A stretch of DNA of 64,000 bases, taken from contig BLAL01000064.1 of the NCBI GenBank assembly GCA_015698045.1, positions 1-64,000 of the forward strand. Reading direction: 5' to 3'. Origin of the DNA: Rhizophagus clarus. Taxonomy: Eukaryota > Glomeromycota > Glomeromycetes > Glomerales > Glomeraceae. Made by a program: the position numbers and the translations under genes. Positions 10,237-22,583 of this stretch are shown here, piece by piece (the first letter of the stretch is position 1; each line of letters opens with the position of its first letter). A model generated the notes under the pieces. The model was given only the letters and a program-made list of their open reading frames with translations, did no database searches and had not been told where the DNA came from.

Positions 10237-12896
10237 TTAAATTTGCTGATGAATAACTGTAACTGTCTTATTTTCTTTATCCTTCAAGGTAACTGGTACG
10301 TCTGTATACCATCCTAATGAATTGGTGATATGCTTAGAATTGCTCTTTATAGCAAAATTAGCCTTTCATCCAAGCGCCTTGATTGCAGGGTCATTTATAC
10401 CACCGAACTTACTGCCGGGATCTAAAAAAGATTCAGAAATAGTTAAGTCATTTATAATAGCATCCAGATATTGTAAAGATGATAACCACTCATCTGATTC
10501 TTTCGATTCCTCCTCCTGAGCCTTTCGAGACAAGCACATTTTTCGTATTGGTGGTAAGAGTTTAGACATTAGCTGATCATACGTTTCAGGTTGGCTAGAT
10601 TTTAGAGACGTGATCGCATTAGTGTCCTCAGCTAACTTATCATCTACCTGTTTTTTTTTTACCGATGGATCATACCCAGTTCACATATTATTGTCTTCAT
10701 CATAATCATTCCCATCATTTTCCTCGCTATTTGAATCAGGAAGAACTATTGGTTTAAGAGGTGTAAAATATGACCGATTAAAATTGGATCGTACTACTGG
10801 TTTATGTATATTCAGTTTCTGGAATTCTTCGGTTAACTGATTCACAGATTCATGAGTTTCATCAAGTCCTTCTTCAATCCTACTAAATCTAGCAAAATTA
10901 TTGTTTCACTGTGGCCTCTTTAGTATATTATATGCTTGCGCAATATATTTATGGTAATCTGTTTCTTGATTAGGATCAATGTAATTACCTTCTTGATCTA
11001 GTATATAAAATGCATGCTGAGCTTTTTCAGATTTTATCGGATATATTATAGGTGAAGATTAAAAATTTCCTACTGTTGCAACTTGTGGTTTTATAGTTAT
11101 TGGTTGTGAAGCCAGTACTTGCGTTTGCTGAGATATTTGAGATTGTAATTCTGTAACTTTCTTTACTAATGCCTGATTTTTAGTTTTTTGTTACGCTAAT
11201 GCGTCTTGAATCACCTTTTACACATCATCTTTAGTAAAAGCTAGCTGAGAAACTGGAGTAACTTGTGGTAAAGAATAGGATACTGGATTTATACTAGGTA
11301 AGGCTTGATTGGCAAATTAATTCGATTCCTCTGAAATTCTTCCACTCAAATTTTGTTCACGCTCTAATCACATATTTTTTAGTTCAGTGAAAAAGGCATT
11401 AATGTCTCCAGGATTGGCGATTCTCATCCAGATATAAAAATCACCTGTTAAATGGCTTTTAAGAAACCCTAGGACTTGCGTATCATTGTCTACTACTTCT
11501 AATAATAGTGGTCGAATTCTGGCTTCATAAGTATCAGAGGTATCATAGGGTTGATATCTTTCTTGAGTTAATCTTTGAATAGCCGATTGCTGATTTCCAA
11601 TAGTCTCTCGCTGGTATTTTGCTCTCACCCAAGTTCGTAATGTATCTGGAGTATTTATAGCCAGATTTCCTGCTACAAGACCATTATTTGCTGGTACTGG
11701 AGCGTATTTTTCACCCATCATAAATTTTAAAATATTACACTTGACCGCATTATCAAAATCTCCTGCATTTGTATTTTCAAGAACTGTCATGTGCCCTTCA
11801 AGATATGCCCATGATTGAATAACTTTATCCAAATAATCATCAGGAGGTACTTGGCCTATATAAGGTTGAAATTTTGCAACAGCAGGGGCCATTAATTTCA
11901 ATACTGGTAAATGTCTACCTTCAGCCATGTTTAGTGGATTATTCTGTAGGCTAAAATAATTTGGCGAGAATTTTTTTCTTTAGCCTTCCATTTTTCATAT
12001 CGCTCATAGAGCCTGTCCCGATTATACTTTAATAAACCTATATCTCCTCTACATCGCTGTAGGTGGTGGGCATTTTGCTGATACAGTAATTGCAAAACAA
12101 ATTTTTCTTGTATCAGCACACCTATACGGGTTTGCTTTCTTTTTATATTGCCTAACATTCTATTTACTTGACTTTAGGCATTAGCCTGTAACTGCTAAAG
12201 ATCAGCAACAACCCTATCCATCGCTCCTTCAGCAAGATCTCTTCGCGTAATAGCAAGATCTTGCTCAGCCTCTGCATCATATCGCCTTCTCTGCTCACAG
12301 AGTAAATCCTGCTGTAAGGTAGTTTCTTTTCTTCGAATCTGCCTTGTGGCCCTTTTTACTTGATCAGCCATGATCGCTCTAGCCGTTGTTGAGTTGTCCA
12401 CAAATCCATCTATAGCATTCGTTAACTCTATTATTGTCACCATATTATCATCAGAATTATATTGATCTAGAGAATTTCCTTGTTCTGGAGTATTCTTTCG
12501 TGATGAGATGGACTTGATTTTACATCGCAATTTTTTCACTTGCTCTTCGGACTCTAATAATTTATTTTCTAAGGTAGAGATATATTTTCCCTTATCTTGC
12601 ACATCTTTCCTAGCTTGATATAGCTAATTTTTTAGGCTGGAGATTTCAGATTTCAGTTCTGATATTTCTTCTTTTGAAGCATTCTCAAGATGCTCTATTT
12701 CCCTATTGAGATCCTGAATTTCTTGCTCACACCAGGAATAATCTCGCTCCAGTTAATTAATTTGTCTTTCATTCTGGTGATTAATATCCACTTCTATTTG
12801 CAATTCACTACGAAGATAATAGTTCTCCTCCTCCAGCTCAGCTTTATATTCTTTACATGCTCTCCTCTACTTTGGGTGAGGTCTACGAAATGGCAT
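10237..12896 (-). pseudogene. Gag-like capsid gene of a retroelement, decayed
   Basis: Minus-strand reading starts at ATG 12896 with a long coiled coil (12190-12890), then a capsid-like domain that begins MAEGRHLPVL at 11928 and contains the TWVRAKYQRETIGNQQ and SHLTGDFYIWMRIANPGD blocks. A linker follows and then a distal part with QLTEEFQKLNIHKPVVR, DPGSKFGGINDPAIKALG and VPVTLKDKENKTVTV. I recognise this order from abundant gag-like proteins of Rhizophagus. Many stops (for example near 12868, 12753, 12630, 12195, 11365, 11060, 10905, 10680, 10367) and a frame break at 11930 make it dead; several stops are CAA/CAG to TAA/TAG. The C-terminus is cut where the CGTAATATTACG array begins. No reverse transcriptase is present nearby. 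Confidence 0.6.
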
Positions 12897-13724
12897 TCTT
12901 TTTTCGTGATTATAAAAGTACTATTTTTTACGCGCTTATATCACGGATTGCGTCATATCTGGTAATGGGATTAGACTCTGATCATGTGATCATTGATCAC
13001 CAGATCATGCATAGTATATTTTACAATTTTACTAGGCGATCATATATGTAAATTATATAGCTATTTATTTCGCAAAAAAAATAAAGTATGTTTGGCTAAA
13101 TATTATACACTATAATAAAACCATATTCATTTTTATTCCTCGCCAGTTCCCTGCCAGTTCCTCGATAGTTCTAGAAATGTTCCAGGCACCTTCGGCGAGT
13201 TGCTATAAATCATGAGATGATCGGTCAATCTGATTTCTAATTTTTCTGATGGACAAGCTCGTCAGAACTAGGATCAGCATCCAGTTAAATTAATTTCCTG
13301 AAACCTACACCATCAACTATCGAAACACCTTCCTTTTCGCAAAATGCGAATGAAATCAATATTACCATCAATTATGGTGAAAAGTCAAACAAGCAACAGG
13401 AATAAGATTTTTTCATTAGTATAGAATAACGTTTTATTTTCATAACTTATGAGTGTAATATAGTAGCTAAGTAAAAATTAAGATAGAGAATGGGTTGCAC
13501 CTTTTATTTATTTGATAGATGTACACAAGTTAAAAAATAAATGATGAGTATATCGCTGTTTTATTTGTGGAATGATAACCATACATGTTTCGAATATATT
13601 AAAACATGGAAAAACTTTGGCAGGCGATCACATTTGAGTAAAATTTGGCTTATCTAAAATCTGGATAAATTTTGGTAGCTGTGAACATATGTTCACACTT
13701 GAGTAAAAAATGGCGCAGTAAATT
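12897..13724. other. Intergenic, no gene seen
   Basis: Contains palindromic TGATCA-type steps at 12975-13015 and the promoter-like patch at 13140-13215. A short open remnant of about 35 codons ends at 13403, too little to name. Confidence 0.35.
13140..13215 (+). promoter_or_regulatory. Possible heat-shock-type promoter patch with TATA box
   Basis: Repeated AGTTCC elements and TTCTAGAAATGTTCC resemble imperfect heat-shock-factor sites, and a CTATAAAT box follows at about 13203. No convincing gene lies downstream, so this may be the orphan promoter of a lost family member. Confidence 0.3.
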
Positions 13725-15114
13725 TCACTGGCCTGCTTTTAAAACTTTAGCTATTATGTAGTCAATATCCTTCACGCCCAACCTCAAAATAGTCAACGCA
13801 GAAAAAGTCTTAATACAATTTACCTTATTCACCCCTCCAACCCCATCAAAAAGTTTAAAGAGATCTTTATTGCCTTTTCCTTCCTTTTTCTAAGATTAGC
13901 CTCCGAAGTTTTATCTTGGTCTGGAAAATACTCACAAATTTTATCATTAACAAGAGAATTAGACGTATCATCACTATATGTTTTTTTATAATGGTCAAAC
14001 CACAACCTATAGTCTTTTTCAAAATAGTAATAGCTATGGATCAGCTCTAGAGTAGTTCTTTTATTATCATCTTCGGCTTTGATGATCCTGTCATTTAATT
14101 CACAAAAATTAACCGAGTCAATATTCATATCGGGGAACGTCTGCAAAGAAATAGTACCACTAGAGGAAGTTTGTTGGGGAATAGGAGCGGACAATTCCTT
14201 GATAAGCTTTTTCAAAATGGGCGAATCTTCTCTTCTAACTGGTTCTTTGCTTTCTTCTTGGATGTAGATGAGTTGACGTCCATATCTTTGTTGGAACATT
14301 TTTTACTGCTGGTATCGGATTCTTTTTCACTATCAACATCCATTTTTTCTTCCGGTTCCATATCAGCTGAAGGACATACAGGGCACAATTTGCGTAAATT
14401 ATCGATACAGTTGTAATGGATGATATGTTTGCAGGTTAAGTATACGAGAGGTTTTGGTGGAGGATGAGGAAAGGTTCGAAGAAAGCCTAGAGGAGGAAGA
14501 CACAAAGAAAGGTCCTCAGAGCATTTAACACATCTTAATTGACTTCTCATCTGTTGAATTCCTATATTCTCAACTCCTTCTATACGCATGAGTGGAGAAG
14601 TTTGGATAAACCTTTTGCTCATCATGTTAGTTAAGGTCAAAGTTCCGCTCGATTGAGATAATGGTGAATCTTGAATAGTAACATTCGATTCTGGCAATTG
14701 GCCAATCGGATCATTCACACTAGTAGAAAATATTTCTGTGATTTCTACATTCCTTCCACAATTGGAAAATGGACATGGGTTTGGTATATTAAGCATAAGT
14801 TTTTTTTCAGCACAGATTCTATGAAAAATGTGCCCACAGCGGAGATGGGTGAACTCCTTGAGAGGAAATGTCAAAATGTTGTTATTACATTCGGAGCATG
14901 GTTCTAATTCTGGAAAATCTATATCTCTGACAGCTTTATCATCGAGACTTTTGAAAATATTATATCCGAGGTTTCTAAACCTAACAAAAGATGAATCAGA
15001 TGAGGGAGTACTTTTTTTTTCTCTACTTTGTGTGTTGCCAATTGGGCCTGTATTGATTTCATCAGCATTGGTCGCTTCTGTATTAACTAAGCTCGCTTGG
15101 TTCTCCATACCCAT
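13725..15114 (-). pseudogene. Double RING-type zinc-finger protein, two frameshifts
   Basis: ATG at 15114 opens 300 residues with two RING-like clusters. The first has Cys73, Cys76, Cys93, His95, His98, Cys101, Cys114 and Cys119. The second has Cys195, Cys198, Cys228, His230, His233, Cys236, Cys244 and Cys247. A basic, Ser-rich linker follows. Reading then shifts by one base near 14215 into a helical domain (EDSPILKKLIKELS onward), and again near 13860 into a C-terminal block (FSALTILRLGVKDIDYII) that ends at TGA 13725. I recognise this architecture as a large lineage family of Rhizophagus, possibly ubiquitin-ligase related. The two shifts most likely mean a young pseudogene, but assembly errors in short runs could also produce them. 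Confidence 0.7.
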
Positions 15115-15831
15115 TCACTACTTACAAATACTGATCATGAACGTAGTGAATTATTGGGGTAAAGTCGGGTTTTTATATCACTTGTAAATTTCGTAGAAGA
15201 AAACATTTCCCGAATTTTCACCATTTAATTACGCACTGCATTTCATCATTCATTAACCTCCTTGCAAATCAGTAAAGATGACTTCAGGATTAGTGTATCT
15301 GGCCATGCGAAATAATGATTGCTGGAAAAAATAACCATTGTTTTATTGGTATGATAGTAGCGTGAACTGGAGACATGATGCAAAAATAAATGCAAATCAA
15401 GTCAAGAAATATACTGTATATATACCAATCGCACGTCACACAGCCCCTATTCTTTGGCAAGAATTTTACCAATATCGTACTGTACATTTCAGGTGATCAA
15501 TTTCACATGACACCTATGCTATATGAGCAAATATTTCTATAATTTACCAGGCCTAAAGAATTAAAGGCATGGAATAGATGGTACCACCTATCCATTTTTT
15601 CCGACATAAATAGTTACGTTAAAAATAGAGCCCGATGTAGGTATGCTTTATTAAACTTATAGGTATTTGATTATAATATAAATAAAAATATTTAAAAATA
15701 CGAATAAAAGCTATAAAAAATTCTTTACTACCTAACACGCTATAATAAATGACATTTGCCAATACTTATTTGACAACCGCATAAAGAAAAACTAATACAA
15801 TTACATTGACTGAAAATTATTTTTTATCACT
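15115..15831. other. Intergenic, no gene seen
   Basis: Holds the upstream region of the RING gene and the 3' flank of the metallothionein-like gene. No domain-bearing frame was found. Confidence 0.4.
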
Positions 15832-16020
15832 TCATTTTTCACAACAAGTACAAGCAGTAGCACAATGACATCCTTCTTCTCTGCAAGCTCCTTTCGATCC
15901 TCCACAACTGCAATTAGTTATATAATGACGATTATTTAAATTATGTCCACATATTGAACAATTATCATTTTCAGTATTTCTGCCTTGGTCAGAAACTTCA
16001 GATTTTTCTTGGCTTTCCAT
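15832..16020 (-). CDS. Metallothionein-like small Cys-rich protein (62 aa)
   Basis: The frame encodes 62 residues with ten Cys (21, 24, 37, 39, 46, 51, 53, 57, 59, 60) and His at 26, 32 and 52. The C-terminal half shows C-x-C and C-C spacing (CHCATACTCCEK end), the hallmark of metallothioneins, while residues 21-26 form a CSICGH knuckle. The N-terminal 20 residues are hydrophilic and lack Cys, with no signal peptide. Expected role: cytosolic binding of Cu, Zn or Cd through thiolates. It is somewhat shorter than, and not identical to, the metallothioneins I know from these fungi, so no symbol is given. A CAG acceptor just upstream of the ATG (minus strand, about 16041) suggests an intron in the 5' leader. 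The start was chosen as the only ATG in frame. Confidence 0.65.
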   Translation of the reverse strand: MESQEKSEVSDQGRNTENDNCSICGHNLNNRHYITNCSCGGSKGACREEGCHCATACTCCEK

Positions 16021-16656
16021 AAGTTAGTCTTATTGATACCTGAAAGCAAAAGCATATATACAAAATTTGTAAACCAGATGGAACATGACATTACTTCAAA
16101 GTGTATAGACTCACCTTTTTACAATCGTTGGAAGTTTGGTAATAAAAAAAGATAATAGACAAACTAAAAAATCAGGTACTTGTATTTATATTCACTTTTC
16201 TATCTGAGATGGCGATTTGATAATTTTAAATTATAATCACCAGATTTATCTCTCAATGATATCAATTTTTAGTTTAAATTTTTAAAAAAAGATAAAGTGA
16301 GCTAGATATACTATATTTGGGCAATAGTTATATTTGTCCCACAGTGTAATACCAAAATCAGTAAGATTGTTGTTGCGTATCAGTTGTACTTGTTTGTTTT
16401 TTGCTTTATCAGCGTCTCAAAGGTTGGGCAATTCATTAAACCTAACTGATAAATGAAATCTATTAAATGAACTTCTATATCCGTAAATGATATCAATGAT
16501 TTCTGCAAATGAAATCCATAAATGAAATCTATCTATTAGATGTCATATGAGCTAACTTGGCACGATATCAGGTGATAAATGTGAAAAGTACTTTATATGC
16601 AAGCGATGAAAAAAAAATAAATATAACTGCGGGACCCACTGTATATGGTAAAGCTT
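16021..16656. other. Leader and promoter region of the metallothionein-like gene, otherwise empty
   Basis: The leader intron is likely within 16041-16115. Direct repeats of an AAATGAAATCTAT-like segment lie at 16450-16535. No other feature. Confidence 0.35.
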
Positions 16657-17175
16657 CTATGCTACGATCGCAAACTTGAATTTATTGCTTGAAGTGTTGC
16701 AGGTAAGGCAATATTCCAATTTATCTTGGGAATACAATTTCGCTAATTCAGGATCATAGGAGAACTGATTCCCATTTTCGCAGTACCATGAGCCATGTAA
16801 TCCATAATTTCCATGTTTTCCATCGCAAATAGGACATGGTGAGCTTCACGGCTGAGGTGATGCAAAATTATAATTATCAATCCCTCTGAAACTATTTCGG
16901 AATTTCAAGCATGGGAAGTGCTCTAAGACGGATTTGATAATTAATTCTGGATTGGGTCTAGCTTCGAAAGTGATAGGCTTGAAATCAGAGAATTGAGGTT
17001 TTTCTGATATACTTATCATGGCTTCTGATAATTGCCATGGCTCATTTCCAGTTTCTTTTTTATATCTTTTGTATAAATTAGTACGAATCTTATCTGTCAA
17101 AACGCTTGGTAACCCACTTAATTTGGCATGCTAATCCAGATATTCAGAGGTTAGTATTTTATTAGTCTTGGACAT
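16657..17175 (-). pseudogene. Lineage-family protein with C-terminal zinc cluster, two stops
   Basis: From ATG 17175 the frame reads a helical segment (RTNLYKRYKKETGNEPWQLSEA), a conserved HFPCLKFRNSFRGID block and a C-terminal zinc-like cluster CPIC...CENG...CLTC ending at TAG 16657. It is broken by TAG near codon 15 (about 17132) and TGA at 16846-16848; the latter is consistent with CGA to TGA. I recognise the layout from Rhizophagus multicopy families of unknown role. It lies just downstream of, and in the same direction as, the coiled-coil gene at 17293-18883. Confidence 0.55.
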
Positions 17176-17292
17176 ATCTTAATTTATATGGTTGCGAGTC
17201 AATTTAAATCCCTTTTTTTTCATATAGACCTATTTGTTCGAAAAAAAGATTTCGCCCCAAAGAGTTACCCAGACTATTGTAAAGCAATGAAA

Positions 17293-18883
17293 CTATGCAA
17301 CTATCTCAATTTCGCGCTGTTCACATTTAATAAAATAAGAACCAGTTTTATATCTACCTTCTATTTCTTCATCATCATGACCTAATTTGCATAATGGGCA
17401 GATATAGTCCTCCGCATAATGTCTCATCAGTGATGCCATAATAATCAAAATTTTCGCTACTAAATTCTCTATATAAAGTAGGATATTGGTCCAACGTCTT
17501 GTTGCGAAAATAGGTGCAGTCATAAATTGGATTAGATTAAGATGCAGATAATACATTTTCTGATGTACTTATCTTAGCTTTTGGAGGAATATATGTATTA
17601 GCCAGATTAATTTTTGAAGTCATATGACTCTGATCGTGAAGAATCTTCACGGTTTCATTGTGTGAATTTATCACTGAACTCACATGATCTATAATATTTT
17701 GTATTTGTGGGTAACTAAGGCTCGAAATAGCATTTGCACTATAAGAGACCTGTTTAATTTTCTCTATTCCTAATGTATTGAATAACTTATATATATAATT
17801 TTCTAGCTCTAAGAATTTTTTGTCGCAAATTCACACCTGTTATATCAGATAAAAACTGTTTGATTTCTTGATATACCATAGATGTTGCAGTTTTTTTTTT
17901 AACTCCACCAACAACAAGGTTATCAATCCTTTTATCATATTTTTCTATAAAGTAGCACCAGTATAAAATTGCTTCTTGACCAAGCTTATTAGCTTTCCTG
18001 AACATGCAAACTATATTTTGTGCAGTATCTGAAGATAGATCCTGTTCTTCTAAAGTTTGATCTGATGTAGATGTATGTGCAGGTGATAATAACTGTTGCT
18101 TTAACTCCTGTTCCACAATTATATTTTTATCCAACTTGGCAATAACTTCATCATGCAAATCGGATTTAAGTTCCTCCATGTCACATGACTCTGATTGTGA
18201 AGAATCTTTACAGTTTTCAAGATTACATGTTAATTTGGATGCATTAACTTGCGGTTGCTTCGATAAGACGCAAGATATGGATCTTATGCTCTCAGAATTA
18301 GCCTCATAAGATTGTGATAAGTCTTGCTCGTCTTGCTTTGAAGTTAACATGTCCATGATCTTAGGGATTTTAGTCACATCCTGAGAAATTACGAGTGCCT
18401 CTTGATCTTTTTGCTTCTTTTCCGCCTCCTCTCTCTAATCTCATTACTAATGCTTTTCTTATATGCCTCATCCAAGAAATCGACCACTTCCTCATTGTCA
18501 CCATCAAGATTACTAGGTGCTTATCCTACTTCATTATTGAGCTGATCTATTACAGAATCGGATACGTCAACAGTTGGCATCGCTTCATCACCATTTTGTG
18601 TCTGACTAAATGACAACACCATCTCATTCACTGCTGAACCCTGTTTTAATAATGCAAGTCTAGCTTCAAGCTCTCCGACTCTAGACTTGAGTTCAACATT
18701 CTCAGCATCACGCCTTGCATTCTCTTCAATAATTTGCTTCAGCCTTACATTCTCAACCTCAACCTCAGCAAATTTTAGCAACTTCTCTCTAAGTTCGGGA
18801 ATCTCAGTATTCTCCTTCCTAAGCTTGGCAATCTTGGCTAAGAACTTGGCATTTAATTCTCTCAATGAATCAGTAGATTGCAT
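17293..18883 (-). pseudogene. Coiled-coil plus zinc-ribbon lineage-family protein, broken
   Basis: The N-terminus (ATG 18883) begins MQSTDSLRELNAKF and is a coiled coil of about 100 residues. After TAA at 18521 the frame resumes with a FLDEAYKKSISNEIRE block, shifts near 18420, and continues through a Ser-rich region and a helical domain (MVYQEIKQFLSDITG, then YKLFNTLGIEKI). The final block holds YFRNKTLDQYPTLYREFSSE and, after a one-base shift near 17405, a zinc-ribbon-like CPLCKLGHDDEE...FIKC end. I know this order from a multicopy Rhizophagus family with no assigned function. At least one nonsense and two frameshifts make this copy non-functional. Confidence 0.65.
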
Positions 18884-19903
18884 GTTTGATAATAATTTTT
18901 TATATAAAACAGATTAATTCAAAACTTTGTTAGCATAGATAAAAAAAACCGTGACAAAATGCCACAATCAGAATTATTGATTTATTGATGTAAAAAAAAT
19001 ACATATTGGTTTACAATGTGAAATAGAGTCTCTATACTAATGCCTGTCAGTGTTTCGTTCATCTAAGCTATCTAAGCTATCTATATACTAACATATCCCA
19101 ACATTAACTCTAATCTGATTTCATTTGTCTCAACGTCAATATTCTGGATAGAATAAAATGGTCGTCAGTTTATGCATAGAAGAGTCAGAAATAAATTAAC
19201 AATATTGGCCTTAGTAAAACTCACTGAAAGTATATTCCCCGCTTAATAAAGTTCTCAAAATTTCTGAACAAAAAATAGATATTAGTTTGAAGTCGCTTCA
19301 TTGCAAATTCACAGCCACAATCGAAATATTTATACCTTAATTGCGTAAGTTTCGTAGTCTTGTCCAGAACTTCAGTAATTCTTCGTCAATGCTTCTTTCA
19401 AACTGAGTTCAGGCTCAGAGAAAATAATATTAGGCTTGAATAAGAAAAAGTTGTTTGTGAGAACGCTCAGTGTACTGCGCTTTATTTTTTTGTTGCACAC
19501 ACAAAGCCACATTAGTCAGATCGATGAAAATTTTATATATAAATATCTGGATTGTTTAGCCCTGATAAAAATTTTTTCTAAAAAACTTCTCGCAAAAATG
19601 GCTTGTTATTTAAGGTTGGGAGTCCAACTAAAGTAATTTTGCTGTATTTATCAGGCATATTTCGTCATAACTTGCTACCTTCTACACATAAAAATGTCAA
19701 ATCGATCATTTTTTTTGATCAAAAATGATCTGGCGAATAATCATGAGAAAAGGTACGAGCATATCTATGACTCACGTACGATGTATCTATGACTCAAAAT
19801 TATTAATACCTGATATGTATATAATGCTCTGAAAATTTAGAAAATTTTTCTACTTCTTTCTCCTTAAAAAAATTTCAATTTTCATTTCAGATATCACTAC
19901 ATA
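18884..19903. other. Intergenic between divergent genes
   Basis: No coding domain is visible. The right part should contain the promoter and leader of the Crinkler gene; a CAG acceptor-like site lies 14 bases before its ATG, so a leader intron is possible. Confidence 0.4.
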
Positions 19904-22583
19904 ATGGTATATTGTCTAGTTCTTGGTGAACATCCTAGAGAAGCGTTTGAAGTCGAGAATAATAAATTCAGCAGTATCTCGAAACTTAGGGATATTATCT
20001 GGGAAAAGAATAAGGATATTGCGCCTAGTGCAAGAAAACTCAGGTTGTGGCAAGTTGATATTTCTAACGAAGAAAATGAAGAAACTGAAAAGCTAAAAAT
20101 ACTTATCGACATGCCTTCTCATGAAATTAACATTAAAAATCAACTCGAGGGTAAGGAACTTTTTACAAATAAGGATCTTGGAGAGTACTTTCCTGATCCT
20201 GTACTTGATAGACATATCCGGATCATTGTGAAACCACTATTTTCGCCTGCCACCACTGGTAAGTGTCTCCCAATGGTTTACCTCTCGAACAAAAAATTCG
20301 TGTTATCTCACATTTTTTTATTCGATTAGGGAAAAGAAGACACGAAGACTTGGACTCAGATGAAGAAGGTGGAACCCGAAAAAAAGAGAAACAAACACGT
20401 GAGTAATATATACTGTTAACAATGGTGACTAGTAATCATGTTCTTATTTTAAATTTCACTTTCCATTTTTAGCGAAAACATTGGCTTCTCTTCTTACCTC
20501 GACAATATTACAACCTCCTATTATGAAAATTCCTTCTCACAAGTTTTATGATCGTGATCAGGCTCTAAATTCAATGTTAAAAGTCGCTCGTTCTAATTTC
20601 AAGGGTCGCAAAAGTCCTGACCACAAGGATCATATGTTTATTCTAATTCCTGGAGGGATAGGAATAGGAAAGACACGGATGGGCTGGGAGTCACAGTGTC
20701 TGTCTTCCATAACGACAAGTAGTTATGATACTCCTGAGTTTATAGAAGCTCTAAAAGATCCCTGTTACATATCTATTGACTTAAATAATGGAAACAAATA
20801 TATTAGAGGTTTTGATGATAGGGCAAATGAAAGTGTTCGAATTGGAGCGCGTGTGGCAGTTGCTTCAGGATTGGTATCTGAAAATCTACCCGATTTATTA
20901 AACACTAATCTTTTCCACTTTTCTGATGTAATTTGTGAGATTCTTAAACTTCGCTCTAAGAAGGTTGAAGCCATCATAATTCATCTTGACGAGTACCAGT
21001 TGTATATTAATGATTTTCAAAAACATAAACAACAATCATGGATTGATTCCCGTGATTTTTTTAAAGGAATGCTAAGAGAAATTGGTAGTGTCATGCGTGG
21101 TTACAAGATGGCAAGTGAATATAATGGCAAATATTTTATAATCCCGATCATCACAGGAACATCTGCTATTGATGTTCATTTTTTACCTACAGAGCATACT
21201 CGAATAATGTTGAATCTCAGGCCGTTGAATTATGAATCTGCAAAATCAATGTTCCTTGATATGTATGAATATTCAAGGCAAACAACCGATGAAGGAAAAA
21301 ATTTGGTGACTCAAAGTCTCAAATCACATTACTCATCTGATCTTAATAATAAAGATATTGAAAAGCTTTCAACGGAGTTTTGTAACTTTGTCCTGAATCA
21401 ACAGCATTTTCAAATTGCCATGTTTGACACTGGCTTCATTCCAAAATTTATCGACGATCTCTTAAGCCCTCCTTTCCTTATGTCACATTTTGATTGGGGA
21501 AATCAACTTTTTACTGGAATATCTCAGCGAAAGACTGCTGAAATTGGAAATAATCCAGGTGATTGGAATAATCTTGACGATATACGTATTGTGATCTCAT
21601 TTGGGCTTACCGGACAATTTATCAAGCGAGAATTTCGACTAAAGAGTGGCATATCCATTGGTGAACTTGAGCGATCTGGTTTGATCTATCTTTCTAACAC
21701 TAATGATGAATGGTATACTATTGTTATGCCCTTTATGCTATTGAAAGTTCTCAACAGCAAGCTCTTGGAACCTGTGTTTCAAGATTATCTTCTCTTAATC
21801 CCAACATATGAAACTCCTTGGCAATGGCAAAATTTTGAACTTTTATATGGGCATTTCCAAAAAGTCCTTATTGATAGTTTAATCTATGTTCAAGAGTCAA
21901 GGATCAATTCTGTCAATCATGAAATTCGACTACTTAAAAAAAATTTGGAAAAACAAGAGGATAATAATGAAAAAATCAAAATTGAGAACCAAATTGATTC
22001 GCAAAACCAAGAACTTGACCGTCAAAAAAGGTATAATTGGCAATTATCTGATATATTTCGTGGTGCTTTAGGCGCTGACACACTTCTCCAACGCAAGGTA
22101 CAATTACATAGTCTCAAAGTCTTTACTGAGAATGAGAAGTTTCTTGTAAAGACAGACGATGTTGCAAGTTTTGATAAGTCAGTATTATGTGATGACAATG
22201 TAACCCGCTCACTTGAGGAAGGCGTTTTTCGCTGTTGCCAAGGGAATGCTAACATAGATCACCGCTGGATTCTTGATGCTGCCGACAATGGAAAAAAATT
22301 AGCGATCTTTTCACAAATCAAGTACTCAGAACGTAATGTAACAACAAAAATGTCAACATCAAATATTAAAGATTGGTACGATATAACAATGAAATCGGTA
22401 GAAAATTATAAGAATGACTATGATGTTGTTCTTGTTTTGTTCACAAACTGGAAATGTACGAGAATTAATATCGAAACAATGCCTTATCTACTTCTCATTT
22501 ATCCAAAAAATCTTGAGAAGTATCTTTCTCCAACATTTGCTCATCGCGGTTTAGTGGATAGGCCAAGCGAAAATGATTACTGA
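19904..22583 (+). CDS. Crinkler (CRN) effector-like protein: header, P-loop NTPase, nuclease-like C-terminus (844 aa)
   Basis: Three exons, 19904-20258, 20330-20398 and 20473-22583, join in frame without stops. Residues 1-118 form a ubiquitin-like Crinkler header (start MVYCLVLGEHPREAF, with a RLWQVDI block). Exon 2 is a short charged linker (KRRHEDLDSDEE) that could act as a nuclear signal. Residues about 160-500 contain a P-loop NTPase with Walker A GGIGIGKT (Lys208) and Walker B-like IIIHLDEYQ (Asp314). A coiled-coil insert lies near 605-650. The C-terminal part (about 720-844) shows DHRW (Asp737) and SQIKYS (Lys758), resembling a PD-(D/E)XK nuclease core with Gln in the acidic position. 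Crinkler proteins were described first as host-nucleus effectors of oomycetes and are known in Rhizophagus; there is no classical signal peptide here. The nuclease reading is tentative. Confidence 0.85.

Noticed and set aside
18687..18917. Ser/Phe-rich plus ORF
   Set aside because: Antisense shadow of the coiled-coil reading on minus.
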